A stretch of DNA of 11,312 nt from an uncultured Eubacteriaceae bacterium (GTDB lineage Bacteria; Bacillota; Clostridia; Eubacteriales; Eubacteriaceae). The stretch is taken from NCBI GenBank assembly GCA_947625175.1, contig CANQNI010000039.1:1-11312 (forward strand), in the 5' to 3' direction. Shown piece by piece: positions 7,188 to 11,312 of the stretch. The number at the start of each line of letters is the position of its first letter. Position 1 is the first letter of the stretch. A program made the position numbers and the translations under genes. Below the pieces are notes generated by a model that worked only from the letters and a program-made list of their open reading frames with translations, was not told where the DNA came from and did no database searches.

Positions 7188-7850
7188 ATGAAAAAAATAG
7201 TTTTCGATGAATCAATGGGAGCCGCAGGTGATATGATTGCTGCCGCTTTATTAGATCTATTCGATGATCCTGAAGAAGTCGTAAACGAAATAAACCAAAT
7301 TATTAAAGATTCAAACTTAGAAGACGTAGTTACTGAAGTCGTAGATAAAGTTAGAGATAATATCTCAGGACTTGAATTTAATGTTGATATAAAAGGAGAA
7401 GAAGAAATGTCAGAAGATTATAACCACTTTGATACAGATGAAAGACGCTATGAAGATCATAGAGACCATTACCATCATGAACATCCACATCACTTTAACG
7501 AACATCCTCATCATGATCATTATGAAGAATTTAGACACAGTCATATGAGACCTGATAGAGAATATAAACATGACAGATGTTGTAAACATAGACCGCCACA
7601 TGGTCCTTTTGGAATGATGCAATTGCCAAATATAAATATTAAAGGTCCAATAGAATTACATATAGATTTATTCTTTGGAGATACTACTATTGAAAAACCT
7701 TCTCGTAAAAAACATCGTCATCATAGACATCATCACCATCATAAACATCACTGTAATGATAGAAATATTCGAGATAATAAAGCAAGTAAAAAACGAACTA
7801 AAAAAGTTACAAGTTCAATGCATGTTGGAAAAGATCATTTAAATGCTTAA
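7188..7850 (+). CDS. larC1: LarC N-terminal part (LarC1) with a very long His-rich tail
   Basis: LarC inserts nickel into the dithio-pincer nucleotide in a CTP-dependent cyclometallation, the last step of NPN synthesis. Residues 1-73 are the usual N-terminal domain ('FDESMGAAGDMIAAALLDL', 6-24, then about 50 aa reaching 'ISGLEFNVDIKG'). From about 74 to 220 comes a hydrophilic segment with 28 His between 80 and 188, in two clusters (80-138; 176-188, including five consecutive His), three Cys (131, 132, 189), and between them a non-His stretch (140-170, 'LPNINIKGPIELHIDLFFG') that looks foldable. Other LarC proteins have only a short His-rich loop here, so this is a large enlargement and likely a nickel-binding store. 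The frame ends at TAA 8 nt past the larC2 ATG, the same two-gene arrangement known from Lactobacillus plantarum. A ribosome-binding site (AAAGG) lies 8 nt upstream of the start. Confidence 0.92.
   Translation: MKKIVFDESMGAAGDMIAAALLDLFDDPEEVVNEINQIIKDSNLEDVVTEVVDKVRDNISGLEFNVDIKGEEEMSEDYNHFDTDERRYEDHRDHYHHEHPHHFNEHPHHDHYEEFRHSHMRPDREYKHDRCCKHRPPHGPFGMMQLPNINIKGPIELHIDLFFGDTTIEKPSRKKHRHHRHHHHHKHHCNDRNIRDNKASKKRTKKVTSSMHVGKDHLNA
7407..7850 (+). CDS. Possible internal start giving a separate 147-aa His-rich protein
   Basis: Within larC1, in the same frame, an ATG at 7407 (residue M74) follows AAAGGAG with 9 nt between GGAG and ATG, a better ribosome-binding site than that of larC1 itself. Initiation there would release just the His-rich part (MSEDYNHFD onward), similar in idea to Hpn-like nickel-storage proteins. 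M74 falls exactly where normal LarC similarity ends. This is inferred from the sequence only; Glu/Lys-rich coding sequence can mimic a Shine-Dalgarno by chance. Confidence 0.35.
   Translation: MSEDYNHFDTDERRYEDHRDHYHHEHPHHFNEHPHHDHYEEFRHSHMRPDREYKHDRCCKHRPPHGPFGMMQLPNINIKGPIELHIDLFFGDTTIEKPSRKKHRHHRHHHHHKHHCNDRNIRDNKASKKRTKKVTSSMHVGKDHLNA
7840..7850 (+). promoter_or_regulatory. larC1/larC2 recoding or reinitiation site
   Basis: An 8-nt overlap (ATGCTTAA) bounded by a stop in each frame: TAA at 7840-7842 in the larC2 frame and TAA at 7848-7850 in the larC1 frame. Frameshifting, if it occurs, must be +1 (or -2) on AAT-GCT-TAA; a shift at GCT gives the join A220-K-T-H-S. Programmed frameshifting has been described for larC1/larC2 of Lactobacillus plantarum. 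No classic slippery heptamer or prfB-like upstream Shine-Dalgarno is evident, so reinitiation is equally plausible. Confidence 0.6.
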
Positions 7851-8808
7851 AACTCATTCACATTATCGGCTTAGCGATATTAAAGAAATAATTGATAGCT
7901 TAAAGATATCTCAAAAAGTTAAAAACGATGCTTATCAGGTTTATTGCTTAATTGCTGAAGCTGAAAGTTATGCTCATCAACAATCAGTTGAAGAAGTCCA
8001 TTTTCATGAAGTTGGAGCTCTGGATGCAGTAATTGATATTGTCACTGTTTGTTATTTGATTGACAGACTTAAAGTAGATGAAATTTACTCAACTCCAATA
8101 GCTACAGGAAAAGGTTATGTTAAGTGTGCTCATGGAATTTTATCAGTTCCTGCACCTGCTACGGCATTTTTACTTAAGGATATTCCACATTACAAGGGAG
8201 ATATTAATTCTGAATTATGCACTCCAACCGGAGCTGCTTTAATGAAATATTTTGTTAAAGAATATACAAAAGATATTAAAGAAACTCCTAGTAAAACTGG
8301 TTATGGCTTTGGAAAAAAGGAATTATCGCAACCCAATGTTTTAAAAGCTTATTTTTACGATTCTAAAGAAGAAAATGATTCTGTTATTGAACTACAATGC
8401 AATATTGACGATATGACTGGAGAAGAATTAGGATACGCTTTTAATAAACTTCTTGAATTAGGAGTTAAAGATGTTTTTACACAAAATATAATGATGAAAA
8501 AAAGTCGACCTGGAGTTTTACTCTCAGTCATAATTGATCAAAAAGATAAAGAAAAGGTAATAGAAGCAATATTTAGATTAACATCAACTATTGGTATCAG
8601 AGAAATCCCTTATAAGAGATATATTCTTGATAGGAATGAAAAAACTTATCATACAAACCTTGGAAAATTTAATTTAAAAATTTCTGAAGGATTCCATACT
8701 AAAAAATCTAAGTTTGAATATGATGATTTAAAAGAAGCTGCTGATAATTTAAATCTTTCATTAGCCGAAATAAAAAAAATTTTAATCAAGAATCTAAAAA
8801 CTGATTAA
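7843..8808 (+). CDS. larC2: LarC C-terminal part (LarC2), nickel-insertion domain
   Basis: The 321-aa remainder of LarC. It carries the conserved blocks 'HSHYRLSDIKEIIDSL' (5-20), 'EVHFHEVGALDAVIDIV' (51-67), 'CAHGILSVPAPATAFLL' (95-111), 'ELCTPTGAALMKYF' (124-137) and, in the C-terminal domain, 'CNIDDMTGEELGYAF' (186-200) and 'MMKKSRPGVLLSVI' (217-230), so the catalytic and hexamer-forming regions look whole. Its frame is +1 relative to larC1. A TAA (7840-7842) lies immediately before the ATG in this frame and the larC1 TAA lies at 7848-7850, so the two frames overlap only in ATGCTTAA. A full LarC1C2 protein (about 539 aa) would need a +1 shift inside those bases; otherwise LarC2 is made by termination-reinitiation, helped perhaps by GGAAAAG 9 nt upstream. 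It is the last gene of the operon, with the terminator right after its stop. Confidence 0.94.
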   Translation: MLKTHSHYRLSDIKEIIDSLKISQKVKNDAYQVYCLIAEAESYAHQQSVEEVHFHEVGALDAVIDIVTVCYLIDRLKVDEIYSTPIATGKGYVKCAHGILSVPAPATAFLLKDIPHYKGDINSELCTPTGAALMKYFVKEYTKDIKETPSKTGYGFGKKELSQPNVLKAYFYDSKEENDSVIELQCNIDDMTGEELGYAFNKLLELGVKDVFTQNIMMKKSRPGVLLSVIIDQKDKEKVIEAIFRLTSTIGIREIPYKRYILDRNEKTYHTNLGKFNLKISEGFHTKKSKFEYDDLKEAADNLNLSLAEIKKILIKNLKTD

Positions 8809-8809
8809 G

Positions 8810-8836
8810 AACCAGGGAATAAATCCCTGGTTTTTT
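8810..8836 (+). terminator. Rho-independent terminator of the cysE-larBC operon
   Basis: A perfect 9-bp stem AACCAGGGA/TCCCTGGTT (8810-8818 with 8824-8832), a 5-nt loop and a run of T's to 8836. It starts 2 nt after the larC2 stop. The convergent DUF2142 gene ends at 8852, so the hairpin may also slow transcription from the other side, but the minus-strand T tract is poor. Confidence 0.93.
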
Positions 8837-8851
8837 CAGTTTAGAATTAAA

Positions 8852-10774
8852 TTAGGTATAGAACTTACTTAATAATAATCCAATAAAAGCAATAGATAAA
8901 ATACAGCTTACGACTACTGCTATATTTTCTAAATAATTTTCTTTTATATGCAGATAAAAGTTTTTACTTTCTATACATGGTAATAGTAAAAATAAAAATG
9001 GAAATACATATCTTAATTGCATTCCTATAATGGCACCACTATTATAAGAAGTTAGGGTAACGTACATAGACGTTACTGTAGCTCCATAACATAGAATAAA
9101 AATAATAAGAATTAAGATTCTAGAATACCAATCTGTATATGATAAATCGTCTGGATTCTGTCCAAGTGTAACCAGAAAGATGGTTATTCCACAGATCAAA
9201 GTATAAATTCCACTAATTGAACCTAGATAAGGAGCATTAATCAATTCAGAAACAATATAAAAAGAGAAAATCTTTTCAGATAAGACCCATACTCTGAGTA
9301 AGTATAGGAATGGATTATGAAAAATTAATGCTAATTGTTTATCCGGTTCTGCTCCTGGAAATGCTTTAAAAGAAGTAAATTCACCTATATGATTACTATA
9401 ATAGTAAACGTAATACATTAAACCTGCTGCAATAAAAGGAACTATAATATAATTTAAAATACCGATAAATTTATTCTTAAACTGTTTTCTGGGAAGTAAA
9501 AACAAAAGAAAGAATAAAAATCCATAAGTCATTCGTGCTATAGTAGATAATGCTATTAATACTAAAAGTAATAAATAAATCCAATAAGAAATCGGTTTTT
9601 TTGTTTTTCTATAATAAGTTATAAACCCTATAGTTAATATAATCGTTCCAATAATAATCGCATTTAGTCCGCTACTACAGTTAACGTAAAAGATGATTGG
9701 AAGTAAAGATAGAAAAAAAATAACCAGTTTATTTCCAACAAAATATTTAAGTCCAAAATAGGCTAATAAGATATAGAGAAAACCATTAGCTAACCTAGAG
9801 AAAACAACATAATAATAAGCATTTAAATGAAAAATTTGAGCTATTTTAATTCCTATTGCTGCAGAAATGTAAGGTATAAATAAATACGTATTAGCAGAAG
9901 TAGATATATGTCTAGGTTCTTTAATTAAATTGTCTCCATCTGGATTCTCAAACTGCTCTATAAAACGATGAAAATCTTCAGCAGAGCGATAATTCGTTGT
10001 ATCTAGATAATCATAGTTATAAGGAAATTGAGCTACAGTCGTATCTTCAACATTTAGAATTCCCTGAGATACATAAACTGCCCTGGTTAAATGTGCATAT
10101 TCATCCCAAGTATAATGTGGTGGGACAAAAAAACTCACAAGTAAACATATTGGTATTGAATAAAATAAAAATAGATTTTGTAGTTTAAATTTAGCGATTT
10201 TTGTGATAAATGTTAATGTAATAGCACCTAAAAAACAGCAAACAGCAATTATTAGAGCTCGGTAAAAGTTAATCTGAGGACTTAAACTCGTGTTAGTTAC
10301 TTTTACTTTAAAAGCTCTATTATAAACATTGGTAAAAGTAATATCTATATTACTTACTGTAGCATTTACATTAGCAATATCTACTTCATTATAAAAAACT
10401 TCTGGATAAAAAGTAGTTTCATTAGAAATATATTTTGAATCAGAGGTTATTTCATATCGAACTGGACCATTATCTTTTGCTTTAATTTCTAAATCTAATT
10501 TATCAATATAAATTGGTTCAGTTAAAGTTATATGCATTGTTGCATTACTTGCTGTGGTTTGTAAATAACCATCCGGTTCTTCAATTAAAGCAGTATAAGT
10601 AATTCCTTTAATATATTTATTTATATCTTTAACGTGATTTTGTTTATACTTTAGGAATCCTATTTCATAAACATATGCAATAGTTACACAGAAAATTCCA
10701 ATTAGAATCCAATAAATGATTTTTGTTAAAACATTTCGATTATAAATTTCTGATAATTTAGAAAAAAATTTCAT
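8852..10774 (-). CDS. DUF2142-type polytopic membrane protein
   Basis: A 640-aa integral membrane protein. It has a signal-anchor helix (about 18-40), an extracytoplasmic beta-rich, Asn/Thr-rich domain (about 41-170), then about 11-12 membrane spans to the C-terminus. The family signature sits after the third span: 'VPPHYTWDEYAHLTRAVY' (217-234), matching the 'PPxxxxDExxHxxRA' loop of DUF2142 (COG4713), with D224, E225 and H228; 'LRYVFPFLFLLL' near the C-terminus is also typical. Such proteins sit in cell-envelope polysaccharide gene sets and resemble GT-C glycosyltransferases that use lipid-phosphate sugars, but the substrate here is unknown. The start has only a weak ribosome site (TAGGT close to ATG). 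A 124-bp gap separates it from the upstream small secreted protein gene on the same strand. Confidence 0.88.
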   Translation of the reverse strand: MKFFSKLSEIYNRNVLTKIIYWILIGIFCVTIAYVYEIGFLKYKQNHVKDINKYIKGITYTALIEEPDGYLQTTASNATMHITLTEPIYIDKLDLEIKAKDNGPVRYEITSDSKYISNETTFYPEVFYNEVDIANVNATVSNIDITFTNVYNRAFKVKVTNTSLSPQINFYRALIIAVCCFLGAITLTFITKIAKFKLQNLFLFYSIPICLLVSFFVPPHYTWDEYAHLTRAVYVSQGILNVEDTTVAQFPYNYDYLDTTNYRSAEDFHRFIEQFENPDGDNLIKEPRHISTSANTYLFIPYISAAIGIKIAQIFHLNAYYYVVFSRLANGFLYILLAYFGLKYFVGNKLVIFFLSLLPIIFYVNCSSGLNAIIIGTIILTIGFITYYRKTKKPISYWIYLLLLVLIALSTIARMTYGFLFFLLFLLPRKQFKNKFIGILNYIIVPFIAAGLMYYVYYYSNHIGEFTSFKAFPGAEPDKQLALIFHNPFLYLLRVWVLSEKIFSFYIVSELINAPYLGSISGIYTLICGITIFLVTLGQNPDDLSYTDWYSRILILIIFILCYGATVTSMYVTLTSYNSGAIIGMQLRYVFPFLFLLLPCIESKNFYLHIKENYLENIAVVVSCILSIAFIGLLLSKFYT

Positions 10775-10898
10775 AACCTAATTTAATTTTAATTGATATT
10801 CTCTTCCTAATAATTACAAGATTATTAAAATTAAATCTATTTTATCAAAACTTTTCTTTTTATTCAGATTATTTGAAATTCTTAAGCGCATGTTTTAA
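10775..10898 (-). promoter_or_regulatory. Gap upstream of the DUF2142 gene, possible weak promoter
   Basis: 124 bp of AT-rich sequence with no reading frame or hairpin terminator seen. On the minus strand TTGATA followed 16 nt later by AATAAT could be a -35/-10 pair for the membrane-protein gene; the match is weak in such AT-rich DNA. Confidence 0.25.
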
Positions 10899-11261
10899 TC
10901 ATTCTCTTTTAATTTTTAAAATTTTTTCATGAAGCTTTAAATTTTTGAAACCATCCTGAATATTAAATTTTTCTTTATCTAACTTAATTGAGATGCTATT
11001 AAACGATTTAGTATTTTCTGTTTTATTTGCTTTTTCAGATATACAATCAATATTTTTTATTCTAAATAAATTATCAATATACTGGTCAATCTTAAAAGCT
11101 TTTAAATCAGTATTAATAAATCTTTCATTTAAGAGATTAGAAACTTCTGATTTTTTTCTATTAGAAACTGCACTAAATGATTTAGCAGCTGCATTTAAAC
11201 TTTCAGAAACGCTCAACAATATAACTACTACAATAAAGAACTGTGATATTAATTTTCTTAT
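10899..11261 (-). CDS. Small predicted exported protein of unknown function, apparent ATA start
   Basis: I do not recognise this protein. The shortest standard reading starts TTG at 11219 (106 aa), but the open frame continues upstream to a stop at 11267-11265, and the added residues form a good signal peptide: an Arg-Lys start, then 'LISQFFIVVVILLSVSES' and a likely cleavage after 'SLNA'. The only codon available to start it is ATA at 11261-11259, giving about 120 aa. The ATA overlaps the upstream gene's TAA by 4 nt (ATAA), mirroring the usual ATGA coupling, and AAAGGAG (11273-11279) lies 11 nt upstream. Either ATA is used as a rare start, or a G-to-A change or sequence error has replaced ATG. 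The mature part is Lys/Asn-rich and hydrophilic with one Cys. It is in line with the DUF2142 gene. Confidence 0.55.
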   Translation of the reverse strand: MRKLISQFFIVVVILLSVSESLNAAAKSFSAVSNRKKSEVSNLLNERFINTDLKAFKIDQYIDNLFRIKNIDCISEKANKTENTKSFNSISIKLDKEKFNIQDGFKNLKLHEKILKIKRE

Positions 11262-11312
11262 TCCTTAAATTTCTCCTTTATGACAATTACCTGGTGGCCA
11301 CCAATTTTAATT
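11258..11312 (-). CDS. 3' end of an upstream gene (partial)
   Basis: On the minus strand one frame is open from the window edge to TAA at 11260-11258 and reads IKIGGHQVIVIKEKFKE. Its stop overlaps the presumed ATA start of the next gene by 4 nt, and the next gene's Shine-Dalgarno lies inside it, as in ordinary operons. Seventeen residues are too few to identify the product. Confidence 0.5.
   Translation of the reverse strand, partial: IKIGGHQVIVIKEKFKE

Noticed and set aside
7410..7622. Minus-strand frame rich in Met, Phe and Val, looking membrane-like
   Set aside because: It is the mirror of the His/Asp/Glu-rich larC1 codons (CAT and GAT read backwards), an artefact of composition.
7188..8808. 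larC as a pseudogene broken by a random frameshift
   Set aside because: Both halves are fully conserved, the break is at the known larC1/larC2 boundary, and the overlap is a neat ATG/TAA pair. A sequencing error cannot be wholly excluded.
9997..10188. Plus-strand frame of 63 codons
   Set aside because: Antisense of the conserved DUF2142 motif region; no ribosome site.
10993..11268. Plus-strand 91-codon frame opposite the small exported protein
   Set aside because: The opposite strand has the Shine-Dalgarno, operon overlap and signal peptide. The plus-strand frame's hydrophobic residues reflect reversed Lys/Asn codons.

Overview
The window looks like chromosomal DNA of a low-GC Bacillota (Firmicutes) bacterium, probably an anaerobe. 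The evidence is very AT-rich DNA, AT-biased codons, short intergenic gaps, start-stop overlaps inside operons, a LarC of the 'MGAAGDM' type, an OmpR-type two-component system and a long-N-terminus serine acetyltransferase. I cannot name the genus. The leftmost ~460 bases are visibly richer in G and C and belong to a mobile intron.

Left part, minus strand (5381 down to 1). A tightly coupled operon is read right to left: an unrecognised 797-aa protein with an N-terminal four-cysteine zinc ribbon, an OmpR-family response regulator, its sensor histidine kinase, and a PcrA/UvrD helicase gene. The genes overlap by 1 nt (TAATG), lie 6 nt apart, and overlap by 4 nt (GTGA). The helicase frame is cut just after its conserved MDFDD motif by the 5' part of a group II intron, which starts GTGCG at 459 and runs off the left edge. 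The intron contains a 7-nt EBS1 that matches the flanking exon perfectly, so the 5' splice site is well supported.

Middle, plus strand (5537-8808). The operon cysE-larB-larC ends at a strong rho-independent terminator. CysE makes O-acetylserine for cysteine synthesis. LarB and LarC carry out the first and last steps in making the nickel-pincer nucleotide (NPN) cofactor of lactate racemase-type enzymes. LarE, the sulfur-insertion step, and LarA, the racemase, are not in the window. larC is split into two overlapping frames (larC1/larC2). LarC1 ends in a very long histidine-rich metal-binding tail that may also be made as a separate protein from an internal start.

Right part, minus strand (11312 down to 8852). 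The last bases of an upstream gene overlap a small secreted or lipid-anchored-like protein of unknown function that appears to start at a non-standard ATA codon. It is followed by a DUF2142-type polytopic membrane protein, probably an envelope glycosyltransferase-like enzyme, which converges on the lar operon at the shared terminator.

The items most worth attention are the group II intron inside the helicase catalytic core and the enlarged His-rich, split LarC.
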